Below are positions 36,467 to 45,858 of a stretch of DNA of 64,000 nt, piece by piece. A program made the translations under genes and the position numbers. The notes under the pieces were generated by a model. It made no database searches and was not told the DNA's origin. It saw only the letters and a program-made list of their open reading frames with translations. The DNA comes from Clostridium acetireducens DSM 10703. GTDB lineage: Bacteria > Bacillota > Clostridia > Clostridiales > Clostridiaceae. The stretch lies in NCBI RefSeq assembly GCF_001758365.1, contig NZ_LZFO01000002.1:1-64000 (forward strand), given 5' to 3'. Position 1 is the stretch's first letter. The number at the start of each line of letters is the position of its first letter.

Positions 36467-37810
36467 ATGAAAAATTATGTAGATGTAGAAGAAAAATTAC
36501 CCATGTTAAAAACAATACCTTTAAGTTTTCAGCATTTATTTGCTATGGTAGGTGCTACTATATTAGTACCAATGCTTACAGGAATGAGTCCTTCAATTGC
36601 TCTTTTTTGTAGTGGAATAGGAACACTTCTTTATATACTTTGTACTAAGGCAAAGTTACCTGCCTATATTGGTTCATCCTTTGCTTTTATAGGACCTATG
36701 ACAGTGGCTTCAGCAGCTTATGGTCCTAATGCCATGTTATCTGGAATAATTGCAGCAGGGTTTGTATATGTAATTGTAGCTTTAATTATTAAATTTACAG
36801 GTATAGATTGGTTAAATAAAGCTCTTCCACCAGTAGTTGTAGGTTCAGTAGTTATTGTTATAGGACTTGGACTTGCAGGAGTAGCTATAAATTGGGCAGG
36901 GTTAAACTCAGCTTTTACCACTCCAGCAATGCAAAGTGTACCAAGATGGGCTTGGATAGCAGTATCTATGATAACTTTAGCTGTGGGAGTATTAGGAACA
37001 ATGTATTTCAAAGGATTTTTAGGAGTAATTCCAATACTTATATCAATGATAGTTGGATATATGTCAGCTTTAATTTTAGGAGTTATACCTAAAGAAGCAA
37101 TAAACCAAATTGTAAGTGCAAAATTATTTCAATTACCACCATTTATGGCACCAAAATTTAATATAAATGCCATGATACTTATGGCACCAGTAGCTTTTGT
37201 AACATTAGCAGAACACATAGGACACGTATATGTAACAAATAATGTAGTAGGAAGAGACTTTACAAAAGAACCAGGTCTTCATAGATCCATATTAGGAGAT
37301 GGCTTGGCTACTATATTTGCAGGATTTGCAGGAGGTCCTCCTAACACAACTTATGGTGAAAACGTAGGAGTTATGGCTATAACAAGAGTTTATAGTGTAT
37401 GGGTAATAGGTTTTGCAGCTGTAATTGCAATAGTATTATCTTTTATAGGACCAGTAGCAGCAATAATACAAACTATGCCAATGCCTGTAATGGGTGGAGT
37501 TAGTATACTTTTATTTGGAATAATAGCTTCCTCTGGTTTTAGAGTATTTGTAGAAGATAAAATAGATTTTAGTAAAAAGAGAAATCTTATAATAGCTTCA
37601 GTAATAATAGTACTTGGCATAGGTGGTGCAGCTATTAAATTTAAATTTAATGGTTCAGATGTAGAAATAGCAGGTGTAGCTCTAGCTACATTAGTTGGAA
37701 TAATATTAAATTTAATATTACCTGAGCAAAGCAAAAGTGAAGACTCAGCAGTGGTTATTGAAGAATCAGAACAAAAAAATGGTTTAAAATCAAAAAAAGC
37801 AGCAATTTAA
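36467..37810 (+). CDS. uraA: Uracil permease (NCS2 family)
   Basis: This 447-residue polytopic transporter of the nucleobase:cation symporter-2 family imports uracil with protons. The early SFQHLFAMVGATILVP block, HIGHVYVTNNVVGRDF and the NCS2 motif region NTTYGENVGVMAITRVYS support the call. Position after pyrR and its own PyrR site fit uracil rather than purine transport. A short hairpin with a T run follows directly. Confidence 0.95.
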   Translation: MKNYVDVEEKLPMLKTIPLSFQHLFAMVGATILVPMLTGMSPSIALFCSGIGTLLYILCTKAKLPAYIGSSFAFIGPMTVASAAYGPNAMLSGIIAAGFVYVIVALIIKFTGIDWLNKALPPVVVGSVVIVIGLGLAGVAINWAGLNSAFTTPAMQSVPRWAWIAVSMITLAVGVLGTMYFKGFLGVIPILISMIVGYMSALILGVIPKEAINQIVSAKLFQLPPFMAPKFNINAMILMAPVAFVTLAEHIGHVYVTNNVVGRDFTKEPGLHRSILGDGLATIFAGFAGGPPNTTYGENVGVMAITRVYSVWVIGFAAVIAIVLSFIGPVAAIIQTMPMPVMGGVSILLFGIIASSGFRVFVEDKIDFSKKRNLIIASVIIVLGIGGAAIKFKFNGSDVEIAGVALATLVGIILNLILPEQSKSEDSAVVIEESEQKNGLKSKKAAI

Positions 37811-37832
37811 AAAATTGCTATGCAATTTTTTT
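37810..37832 (+). terminator. Rho-independent terminator of pyrR-uraA
   Basis: AAAAATTGC (37810-37818) pairs with GCAATTTTT (37822-37830) around TAT, followed by more T residues. It overlaps the uraA stop codon. A degraded form of the same sequence is seen after rqcH near 43845. Confidence 0.75.
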
Positions 37833-37908
37833 AGTGAAGAGTTGAGATTTAAGAGTTGCGGAGAATTTTTCTCCACAACTCTTAAATTTTAACTCTTAAC
37901 TAAAAAAA
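37826..37908. repeat. Repeat D, copy D2 (complete palindrome)
   Basis: TTTTTAGTGAAGAGTTGAGA... ending GTTGCGGAG is mirrored by CTCCACAACTCTTAAATTTT and AACTCTTAACTAAAAAA, with AATTTTT at the centre. A one-armed copy is at 35563-35612 and a fragment (CTCTCAACTCTTAATTC) at about 40801. It probably acts as a second two-way terminator. Confidence 0.7.
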
Positions 37909-37979
37909 GTTGGTCAATTTGCATATAGTAATAAATTTTGTTAAACTAGTATAAAATTTATTAAAAGCGAGGAGATAAA

Positions 37980-39692
37980 ATGTTTTATATGATAATGATT
38001 ATACTTTTCTTAAAACCCAGCTTTAAAAAAGAGTATATGAAAGAACAAATATTTAGAGGAAGTTTAGGATTTGTAGTATCCTTTATACTTTTCTATATAT
38101 TTAATATGGATAGAAGCATATCTTTCTTAATTTCTGCAATTTGGATTCCTGCACTATTTCAAATAATATTTGCAACAGTAAATACATTTGTAGAACGTAA
38201 AAAAGAAACAACAAAAGATAAAAAGGAAAATTTATTTTTATCTACTATGATAATTTTAATAATTGGTAGTATGGTTTATAATGGCTATCCTTATGTAATT
38301 GGACAATCTAAAAATTTAGCAAAAATGGTTAATTTAAAAGAAAGTAATGACAAAATATCTAAAATAAATGCAGAACATGTTATAATAATTTCACCGGAAA
38401 CTGCTTATTACGAAATGCAAAAAATGCTAGGAACATTGCCTAATCCAAGCATATATAAAATAGGAGAATTAGGTATAACTAGCACAAAAAATGGTACTTG
38501 CTATGTAGCACCTATAGAAATAGATGGACTTTTAAGAGCTTTTACTAATAAAGAAATTCCAGGAGTTATATATGTATCAGCAGAAAAAACAGAAGAAGCT
38601 AAAATAATAAACATACCAGTAAAATATGCAGAATCTTTTGCTTTAAATAAAAAGCTAGAAAGGCATTTGCGTAAATACAAAAAAAATGCAGTGCTTTTTC
38701 AAGCTAATGCAGAGTTAGATTATGAAGGAAATCCTTATTATGTAGGAAGTTATGGACATTATAAATATGGAAGAAAAGGACCTGTAATTGATGGAGTTTT
38801 ACTTATGTCCTTTAAAGATGGACAAGTTTTAGATTATAATAAAGATAAAGTTCCAAATTGGGTAGATGAAATATATCCATCTGATGTATCTGAAGAGTAT
38901 AATGAATATTTTGGAACATTGGGAAAAGGATGGTTAAACAAAAAAATATCAAAAAAAGGTGTTCACATACCAACTAGATGGAAATCCGGTGCAAAAGTAG
39001 AAGGATTATTAATTAATTCTAATGAAGTAATAGGAGTAGTAGATGCAGATGGAGAAATGAAATGGTTCACAGACCATACAAATACTTCAGAAGCATCCAC
39101 TACTATGACAGGATACTCTTTAATGAACATGAGAACAGGAGAAATGACCTACTATAAAACTTCAGGATATATAAATGGTAAAGGAGCAATGAATGCAGTA
39201 GACAAGGCTTTAGGAGCAAATAAAGCAAACTGGGCTCCAGTACAACCACTATTTTATAACTTATTTGGCAGTGAAGCTTGGGTAGTACCTGTAGTAAATA
39301 AAGTTGATGGTGCCTTAATAAAAGTAGCTATAGTAGCAGCTGAAAATGGATATGTAGTATTAGAAGACAACAAAGCCTCTGCTATCGAATCTTTTAAAAA
39401 TGCCATAGCTTACGGAAAAATAAATTCCACAGATAAAAATGCCAACAGTGTTAAAGCCGATGAAAAGACAATATCAGGAAAGGTACAAAGAATTAACTCT
39501 ATAAGTGAAAATGGAAATACTGTATTTTATATAAAATTAGAAAATAACAATAACTTATTTATGGTAACCAAATCAGCAGGAGTAAATATAGTTTTAACTA
39601 AAGAAAGCGATGAAGTTGAAATAAAATACATGGATATAAAAGATAATAATATAGTATCTGTAACTAAATTTACAAATAAAAGTGTAAAATAA
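37980..39692 (+). CDS. Large membrane-anchored protein of unknown function
   Basis: The 570-residue protein has hydrophobic segments at about residues 1-11, 26-44, 46-66 and 85-104, followed by a mostly soluble part of about 460 residues. That part contains motifs such as HVIIISPETAYYEMQKMLGT, GNPYYVGSYGHYKYGRKGP and FNLFGSEAW-like aromatic blocks. The last 90 residues look like a small beta barrel (TISGKVQRINSISENGNTVF). I do not recognise the family and give no function. GAGGAGAT precedes the ATG. It is a single-gene unit with a small hairpin after it. Confidence 0.75.
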   Translation: MFYMIMIILFLKPSFKKEYMKEQIFRGSLGFVVSFILFYIFNMDRSISFLISAIWIPALFQIIFATVNTFVERKKETTKDKKENLFLSTMIILIIGSMVYNGYPYVIGQSKNLAKMVNLKESNDKISKINAEHVIIISPETAYYEMQKMLGTLPNPSIYKIGELGITSTKNGTCYVAPIEIDGLLRAFTNKEIPGVIYVSAEKTEEAKIINIPVKYAESFALNKKLERHLRKYKKNAVLFQANAELDYEGNPYYVGSYGHYKYGRKGPVIDGVLLMSFKDGQVLDYNKDKVPNWVDEIYPSDVSEEYNEYFGTLGKGWLNKKISKKGVHIPTRWKSGAKVEGLLINSNEVIGVVDADGEMKWFTDHTNTSEASTTMTGYSLMNMRTGEMTYYKTSGYINGKGAMNAVDKALGANKANWAPVQPLFYNLFGSEAWVVPVVNKVDGALIKVAIVAAENGYVVLEDNKASAIESFKNAIAYGKINSTDKNANSVKADEKTISGKVQRINSISENGNTVFYIKLENNNNLFMVTKSAGVNIVLTKESDEVEIKYMDIKDNNIVSVTKFTNKSVK

Positions 39693-39702
39693 AAGTATAG
39701 TA

Positions 39703-39728
39703 TAGCACTTCTTTAAAAGGGAGTGCTA
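39703..39728 (+). terminator. Weak hairpin between the 570-residue gene and exoA
   Basis: TAGCACT (39703-39709) pairs with AGTGCTA (39722-39728) around a 12-base loop, 11 bases after the stop codon. No T run follows, so termination is doubtful. Confidence 0.4.
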
Positions 39729-39765
39729 ATACTTTAAAATATAAAATTATAAAAGAAAGGTGATA

Positions 39766-40530
39766 ATGTTGAGAATATATTCTTGGAATGTAAATGGACT
39801 TAGAGCAATATCTAAAAAGAATTTTTTTAGCTGGATAGAAGAAGAAAATCCAGATATATTATGTATACAAGAAACAAAGCTTCAAGCACATCAATTAGAA
39901 GACAATTTAAAAAATATAGAAGGATATCATTCTTATTTTAGTTTTGCCCGCAGAAAAGGCTATAGTGGTGTAGCTACATATACTAAATTAAAACCTTTAT
40001 CTGTAAAATACGGCATAGATATAGAAGAATTTGATAGTGAAGGTAGAATAGTAATAACTGAATTTGAAAAGTTTATTCTTTTTAATATATATTTTCCTAA
40101 TGGTCAAAAAGATGACGAAAGATTAGACTATAAATTAAGATTTTATGATGCTATTTTAGATTATTGCAATAATTTAGTAAGTGAAGGTAAAAAACTTATA
40201 GTATGTGGAGATTATAATACGGCACATAAAGAAATAGATATTAAAAATCCTAAAGCCAATGAAAAAAGATCTGGATTTTTACCTATAGAAAGGGCTTGGA
40301 TTGATAAATTAATAGAAAATGGCTATACTGATACTTTCAGATATTTATACCCAGATAAAGTAGAATATTCTTGGTGGAGTTATAGATTTAAAGCTAGAGA
40401 AAGAAATGCAGGATGGAGATTAGATTATCATTTTGTATCTGATAATTTACTTGATAATGTAAAGGATGCTAAAATTCTTACTGAAGTACAAGGTTCAGAT
40501 CATTGTCCTGTAATGATAAAGATAAAATAG
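39766..40530 (+). CDS. exoA: Exodeoxyribonuclease III / AP endonuclease
   Basis: This AP endonuclease of the ExoIII family acts in base excision repair. It has 254 residues from ATG 39766 (AAAGG five bases upstream); TTG 39769 would also fit. Catalytic motifs in order: SWNVNGLRA, IQETKLQ, CGDYNTAHKEID, RLDYHFVSD and GSDHCPV. It is convergent with the lipoprotein gene, with repeat remnants between. Confidence 0.96.
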   Translation: MLRIYSWNVNGLRAISKKNFFSWIEEENPDILCIQETKLQAHQLEDNLKNIEGYHSYFSFARRKGYSGVATYTKLKPLSVKYGIDIEEFDSEGRIVITEFEKFILFNIYFPNGQKDDERLDYKLRFYDAILDYCNNLVSEGKKLIVCGDYNTAHKEIDIKNPKANEKRSGFLPIERAWIDKLIENGYTDTFRYLYPDKVEYSWWSYRFKARERNAGWRLDYHFVSDNLLDNVKDAKILTEVQGSDHCPVMIKIK

Positions 40531-40537
40531 ATTGAAG

Positions 40538-40612
40538 GCAGGATATTATTAGATGAAAATATTAATAAGGGCTTATAAAAAATTATCGTAAGAAAATTCA
40601 TGCGGTAGCATT
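40538..40612. repeat. Fragment of element B end with repeat C (C3)
   Basis: GGCAGGATATTATTAGATG (from 40538) resembles the outer end of element B. It runs straight into TATAAAAAATTATCGTAAG and a shortened C repeat with CATGCGGTAGCATTT. The palindromic middle of B is missing. The C repeat is on the B1/C1-like strand here. Confidence 0.6.
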
Positions 40613-40647
40613 TAGATTATTTATTTTTTTAAAAAACTATACAAGTT

Positions 40648-40745
40648 TCTAAAAATAAAAAAACTCCATAATTCACCACAGAATCTAATAAGCCAACTTC
40701 CCCAAGGAAAGGGCATAAATTGGTTAGGAGTTTTTTTATTTTTAA
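40648..40745. repeat. Palindromic element A, copy A6 (degraded)
   Basis: AAAAAAACTCCATAATTCAC, AGGAAAGGGCATAAATTGG and TTAGGAGTTTTTTTA are the A core in the A1 orientation, with many changes. The GCCCC/GGGGC and CATCAC/GTGATG stems are broken, and no arm symmetry of the A2/A5 kind remains. The outer ACTCC/GGAGT stem with T runs is kept, so it can still terminate both convergent genes. Confidence 0.75.
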
Positions 40746-40838
40746 ACTCAATAATTACTTATTAACAAACTCTATCCATGCTACTTTACAAACTATTTTC
40801 TCTCTCAACTCTTAATTCAAAAAGGTTCCATTGAATTG

Positions 40839-41906
40839 CTAAATTTTTTTATTGCCAAAAACATAGTAATGACCTGATTCTATAGATATTAAGTTGTTGG
40901 ATTTTTCTTTGTTATTATACATATATATATCTTTAGAATTAAAATCCTCAGAATTATATCCACAGAAATATACATTTCCAGACTTATCTATAGATATGCC
41001 TCCATTTTCATCTACATTTTCAGGAAAATCATAATTTAACTTGTTTAAGTTTTTATAATTTAAGGAGAATTCGTACAATGCATTTTTGTCGGTATTTTTT
41101 TCTTTTCCTATAAAAAATACTTCTCCTGTTTTAGAATTAAAAGCCCAATCATATATTTTTTCTAAATTATTGTTTATAATTTTTTTAGTATTATTTTCAC
41201 TGTTATAAAACGCTAATTTACTATCATCATATTGTTGTTCTATATATAATAAATTACTTTCTAAAGGTATTAAACTAGTACAAAAACCTTCTACTTTATC
41301 CATATAAACTTTTTCAGTTTTATCTTTAGTATTGTATACACATATATTGTTATATATTTTTTTATTTGGATTTGTACCATAATATATTATTTTTTCATCG
41401 CTAATCCAGTTATATAAATCACCAGAAATTAGTATATTTGAATTTAAATTAATTTCCTTATTGTTTTTTATATCATATATTTTTAATCCTTCGATACTCT
41501 CTAAAGAATCTTTACTATAAGCAGTAAAAGCTATTTTGCTGGAGTTAGGTGAAATTTTTACACCACTATTAAAATAATACTTATCTATATAAAACTTTTC
41601 ATTATTTTTTTGTACTTCTATTTTATTGTTAGTTAAATTATTTCCTTTTTTTATATTAATTAAATAAACGTATACTTTGCTATTTAAATTATATTGAAAT
41701 TCTGCAACATTATCTTTAAAATCTATTGAAGATAAATTGCCATCTTCTATTTTATAGTAATTTACTTCATTTCCATTTTGAAATGCAGCCATAATTTCGC
41801 CATATTCTACTGGTGAAGATTCTAAAACATTATTTGTTTTACTTGTGCAACCATTTATTAAAAAAATAAAACATATTAAAAATAAAAATCTTTCTACTTT
41901 TTTCAT
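40839..41906 (-). CDS. Lipoprotein with a predicted beta-propeller (TolB/WD40-like)
   Basis: The 355-residue protein begins with a lipoprotein signal (FLFLICFIFLINGC, lipidated Cys20). The rest is a run of strand-rich repeats with recurring patterns such as SPNSSKIAFTAYS, WISDEKIIYYG and ISIDKSGNVYFCG, as in TolB/WD40-like propellers. It should be anchored outside the membrane; the partner is unknown. A four-codon frame (41917-41903) with AAAAGGGG upstream ends on the start codon as ATGA, so translation may be coupled to it. Confidence 0.8.
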   Translation of the reverse strand: MKKVERFLFLICFIFLINGCTSKTNNVLESSPVEYGEIMAAFQNGNEVNYYKIEDGNLSSIDFKDNVAEFQYNLNSKVYVYLINIKKGNNLTNNKIEVQKNNEKFYIDKYYFNSGVKISPNSSKIAFTAYSKDSLESIEGLKIYDIKNNKEINLNSNILISGDLYNWISDEKIIYYGTNPNKKIYNNICVYNTKDKTEKVYMDKVEGFCTSLIPLESNLLYIEQQYDDSKLAFYNSENNTKKIINNNLEKIYDWAFNSKTGEVFFIGKEKNTDKNALYEFSLNYKNLNKLNYDFPENVDENGGISIDKSGNVYFCGYNSEDFNSKDIYMYNNKEKSNNLISIESGHYYVFGNKKI

Positions 41907-42105
41907 TTAACCATCATATTCCCCTTTTAAACTAACTTATTAATATTTTAAAAATTCAATAATGTATCATCTCCTCTCTAGAAATTCTAAAATTAGTTTA
42001 CTACTTTAATACTATATTATCAATAACAAAATATCTTTATTTTAAAATTTTATAATGTTATACTTAATACATGTAATTTTATCAAAAGAAAGGATGATAA
42101 TCAAA

Positions 42106-43833
42106 ATGGCTTTAGACGGAATATTTTTGTACAGCATTATAAATGAATTAAAAAGTTGCCTTTTAAAGGGCAGAGTTAACAAAGTAAATCAGCCGGAAAA
42201 AGATGAAATAGTTTTATCTATATCAAATAATAGAAAAAGTTATAAATTGTGTATAAGTGCTAGTGCTGTATATCCTAAAATTCACTTAACTACTATAAGT
42301 AAGCCAAATCCAATAACTGCTCCAATGTTTTGTATGCTTCTTAGAAAGTATTTAAATAATTCTGTAATTATAGACATTAAACAATTCTACACTGATAGAA
42401 TTGTATTTATAGATTTTAAAAGCTTAGATGAATTAGGTTTTGATAGTATATATACATTAGTTATTGAAATCATGGGAAGGCATAGTAATATAACTTTAGT
42501 TAGAAAAAGAGATAATATTATTATGGATAGCATAAAGCATGTAACACCTGAAATTAATAGTGTAAGAAACATTTATCCTGGTATAGAATTTGTACTTCCA
42601 CCTTCATCTAATAAATTAAACCCTTTAAATTATTCTTATGAATCTTTTAAAGAATATATATACAAAAACAATATATCCCTAGATAACAAGCTATTTTCAA
42701 GAGTATTCATGGGAGTAAGTAATCCATTGTCAAAGGAAATATGGTATAGATTAAACAATAATAATATTGAAATAAACTATGATAATTTAAATTTAATAAG
42801 TGAATTTATAAATAATATGTTTAATGAAATTAAAGAGGAAAAATTAGATTTTTCTTTATATAAAAAAGATGGTACTTTTAAAGATTTTCACTGTATAAAA
42901 CTTACTAATTTAACTAATTACCATAAAGAAGAGTATAATTCCCCTTCAGATTTATTACAAAATTATTATTTAAAAAAGGATAAAGAAGACAGGTTAAATA
43001 ATAAAGCTTCTTCTATGCAAAAACTTATAAATATAAACTTAGATAGATGTTATAAAAAGCTAGGCATATTAAAAAATACTTTAGATGAATGTGAAAAAAA
43101 AGAAATATATAAAATTTATGGAGAACTTTTAACAGCTAATATATATAATATAAAAAGTGGAGATAAAGAAATAAATGTACTAAATTATTATACTGGTGAA
43201 AATGTAGTTATTAAATTAAAGGAAAATAAATCTCCTTCTCAAAATGTACAATTTTATTATAAAAAGTATAATAAATTAAAAAAATCTGAAGAATCAGCTA
43301 AAACACAAATTAAAATAACAAAAGATGAAATAAATTATTTACAATCTGTATTTACTAATTTGAAAAATGCAGAAGATTATGAATCTATAGAAGAAATTAA
43401 GTCAGAGCTTATAGAAAGTGGTTATATAAGATTTAGAAAAAATAAAAATAAAAAGCAAAAAATTTCTAAGCCTATGCATTTTAAATCTTCTGAAGGTATT
43501 GACATATATGTAGGAAAAAATAATTTTCAAAATGATTATTTGACTTTAAAATTTGCAAATAAACATGATATATGGCTTCATACTAAAGAAGTACCGGGTT
43601 CGCATGTTATAGTTAAAAATTTTGGTAATGTTTCTGATAAGACTTTAGAAGAATCTGCAAATTTAGCTGCTTACTATAGCAAAGGTAAGGAATCTTCTAA
43701 GGTTGCTGTAGATTATACAGAAGTTAAAAATGTTCATAAACCTAATGGTGCAAAGCCGGGAATGGTTATATATTATACAAATAAAACTATTTTTATTGAT
43801 CCAAAACAACCAGAATTGGAAAGATTGAAATAA
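42106..43833 (+). CDS. rqcH: Ribosome quality control protein RqcH (NFACT family, FbpA-like)
   Basis: RqcH binds stalled large ribosomal subunits and adds C-terminal alanine tails to the stuck chain. It has 575 residues from ATG 42106, 11 bases after AAAGGA. Visible parts are the NFACT-N domain (MALDGIFLYSIINELK), a middle coiled coil, and the NFACT-R domain with NDYLTLKFANKHDIWLHTK and VPGSHVIVKN. Older annotations call it a fibronectin-binding protein. A YlmH gene, which may work with it, is at 29063. A degraded hairpin with a T run follows. Confidence 0.94.
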   Translation: MALDGIFLYSIINELKSCLLKGRVNKVNQPEKDEIVLSISNNRKSYKLCISASAVYPKIHLTTISKPNPITAPMFCMLLRKYLNNSVIIDIKQFYTDRIVFIDFKSLDELGFDSIYTLVIEIMGRHSNITLVRKRDNIIMDSIKHVTPEINSVRNIYPGIEFVLPPSSNKLNPLNYSYESFKEYIYKNNISLDNKLFSRVFMGVSNPLSKEIWYRLNNNNIEINYDNLNLISEFINNMFNEIKEEKLDFSLYKKDGTFKDFHCIKLTNLTNYHKEEYNSPSDLLQNYYLKKDKEDRLNNKASSMQKLININLDRCYKKLGILKNTLDECEKKEIYKIYGELLTANIYNIKSGDKEINVLNYYTGENVVIKLKENKSPSQNVQFYYKKYNKLKKSEESAKTQIKITKDEINYLQSVFTNLKNAEDYESIEEIKSELIESGYIRFRKNKNKKQKISKPMHFKSSEGIDIYVGKNNFQNDYLTLKFANKHDIWLHTKEVPGSHVIVKNFGNVSDKTLEESANLAAYYSKGKESSKVAVDYTEVKNVHKPNGAKPGMVIYYTNKTIFIDPKQPELERLK

Positions 43834-43947
43834 TTCAAAACATAAAAAATTGCTATGGGATTTTTTTATGAAGGAAAATATTCATATATGTAGAATAATA
43901 ACGTGTAAGCTATTTTTGTACAAATATACCATACAAGGAGGAAATTT

Positions 43948-45858
43948 ATGAATAAAATAACGAAATTTATTTTATTAACATCTATATTTACTATTAATTT
44001 TTCTATGCCTGTATTAGCAAAGGACATAAAAAACTATAATCAAGTTAGAATACAAGGAAAAGATAGATATGAAACCTCTGCTAATATTGCAGAAAAATTT
44101 CAGGAAGGTAAATTAGATAATGTAATAATAACTAGTGGATTAAACTTTCCAGATGCTCTTTCAGGTAGTGCTCTTACAAGAAATTTAAATGCACCCATAC
44201 TTCTTGTAGGAGAAAATGTTTCTAAGAGTACAAGTACCATAAATTATATAAAAAATCACTTAAATAAAGAAGGAAATATATATGTTTTAGGTGGAAAAGG
44301 AGCTGTAGGAGAAGATTTTGAAAAATATTTTAAATCTATAGGATACAATAATATTAAAAGATTATGGGGAAAAGATAGATTTGAAACAAATAAAAATATA
44401 GTGGAAAGTTTAAATGTAGAAAAAGGAACACCAGTAGTTATAGTTAATGGATATGCTTTCCCAGATGCTTTAAGTATATCTAGTGCTGCTTCAATTAATG
44501 GATATCCTATAGTATTAAGCCCTCAAGGTAAATTAACTTCTCAATGCAAGTATATTTTAAATAATATAAATCCTTCTAAAGTGTATTTAATAGGAGGACA
44601 AGGAGCTTTAAGTAGCAATATAGAAAAAGAAGTAAAATCCATAACAAAATCCGAAATAATTAGAATACAGGGAAAAGATAGATATGAAACTTGCTTGAAT
44701 ATAAATAAGTATTTTAAATTTGAAAGTAATAATATTATAGTAGCCAATGGTCAAAATTTCCCAGATGCTTTATCTGGAACTTCTATTGCGTATAAATTAA
44801 AAGCACCTATTGTTTTAACAGATGGTTGTAATGTTTCAAGGCAAAAAGATTTTATAGATAAATCAGAAATAAATAATCAAATAATACTAGGTGGTGAAGC
44901 TTCAGTAAGTGAAAATGCTTCAGGTATATTAAAGCAAAGTGCAAATTATGAAATAAATACAGAAGGAAATTCCAATGGAAATATAAATAATTTTGGAATG
45001 ATGGCTAAACAAGGTAATTGGATTTATTATTTCAATTTAGAAGATAATGCCAAAATATATAAAATGACTACAGATGGATTATATAAAATAAAAATATCTA
45101 ATAGTACAGGAAGATGTTTAAATGTAATAGGAGATAATATTTATTATGGAACAGATGAAGGAATAAAAATACTTAATATAAACTCTGGAGAGGAATATTT
45201 TATATTAAAAAATAAAGATGTTTATTCTATGAAAATACAAGGAGATTATATATATTATAATGCTTATTTTGATGGAGATTTTAAAATATATAAAGTAGGA
45301 TTAAATGGACAAGGAGATAAGCTATTAGGAGATTCTTCACTTACTAAAATAAATGTTCAAGGAGATTGGATTTACTATATAGACAATAGCCAATATGGTA
45401 TAAGCTACTTATACAAATTAAAAACTGATGGCAGCGAAAAAGTACTTTTAAATAAAGAAAGTTCTATAATAGCTTCTGAAGTTTATGGTGATTATGTTTA
45501 TTATTGTAATGATAGTCATATTTATAAGATGAAAACCGATGGCAGTGAAAAAGTAAAAATCTGTGATGATAGATTATATAAATGTTTTGGAGATACTTCA
45601 GGAGCTTCAAATTTTAATATAAAAGATGGATATATTTATTACACTACTTTTAAAAATCATGGAGAAGATAAACAACTTACTTTATATAAACTGTCTTTAG
45701 ATGGAAAACAAAAAATAGAATTATGTAGTGGAGTAATAGATTCTATAAATATAATAGATGACTATTTATATATAGATGATTATATAATTAAAGATTTTCC
45801 ATACTATGAAGGGTTTTACAAAGTAAATATAAATAATGGAAATAAAACTAAATTTTAA
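43948..45858 (+). CDS. Cell-surface protein: three CWB2 repeats plus DUF5050 propeller
   Basis: The 636-residue protein has a signal peptide (cleavage likely after Ala24, PVLA). Three cell-wall-binding type 2 repeats (about residues 30-330) each open with RxxGKDRYET or RLWGKDRFET and contain FPDAL. CWB2 repeats attach proteins to an anionic wall polymer. From about 345 to the end are repeats of the pattern QGDWIYYxN...YKLKTDGSEK (DUF5050-like), predicted to form a propeller facing outward. Its role and ligand are unknown. The last 15 codons, counting the stop, lie in palindrome arm A5. AAGGAGG precedes the ATG. Confidence 0.9.
   Translation: MNKITKFILLTSIFTINFSMPVLAKDIKNYNQVRIQGKDRYETSANIAEKFQEGKLDNVIITSGLNFPDALSGSALTRNLNAPILLVGENVSKSTSTINYIKNHLNKEGNIYVLGGKGAVGEDFEKYFKSIGYNNIKRLWGKDRFETNKNIVESLNVEKGTPVVIVNGYAFPDALSISSAASINGYPIVLSPQGKLTSQCKYILNNINPSKVYLIGGQGALSSNIEKEVKSITKSEIIRIQGKDRYETCLNINKYFKFESNNIIVANGQNFPDALSGTSIAYKLKAPIVLTDGCNVSRQKDFIDKSEINNQIILGGEASVSENASGILKQSANYEINTEGNSNGNINNFGMMAKQGNWIYYFNLEDNAKIYKMTTDGLYKIKISNSTGRCLNVIGDNIYYGTDEGIKILNINSGEEYFILKNKDVYSMKIQGDYIYYNAYFDGDFKIYKVGLNGQGDKLLGDSSLTKINVQGDWIYYIDNSQYGISYLYKLKTDGSEKVLLNKESSIIASEVYGDYVYYCNDSHIYKMKTDGSEKVKICDDRLYKCFGDTSGASNFNIKDGYIYYTTFKNHGEDKQLTLYKLSLDGKQKIELCSGVIDSINIIDDYLYIDDYIIKDFPYYEGFYKVNINNGNKTKF

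Noticed and set aside
36892-37092. Frames inside uraA on both strands (also inside spoVD and spoIIIAE)
   Set aside because: They lack ribosome sites and lie wholly within well-conserved genes; they are shadows of those genes.
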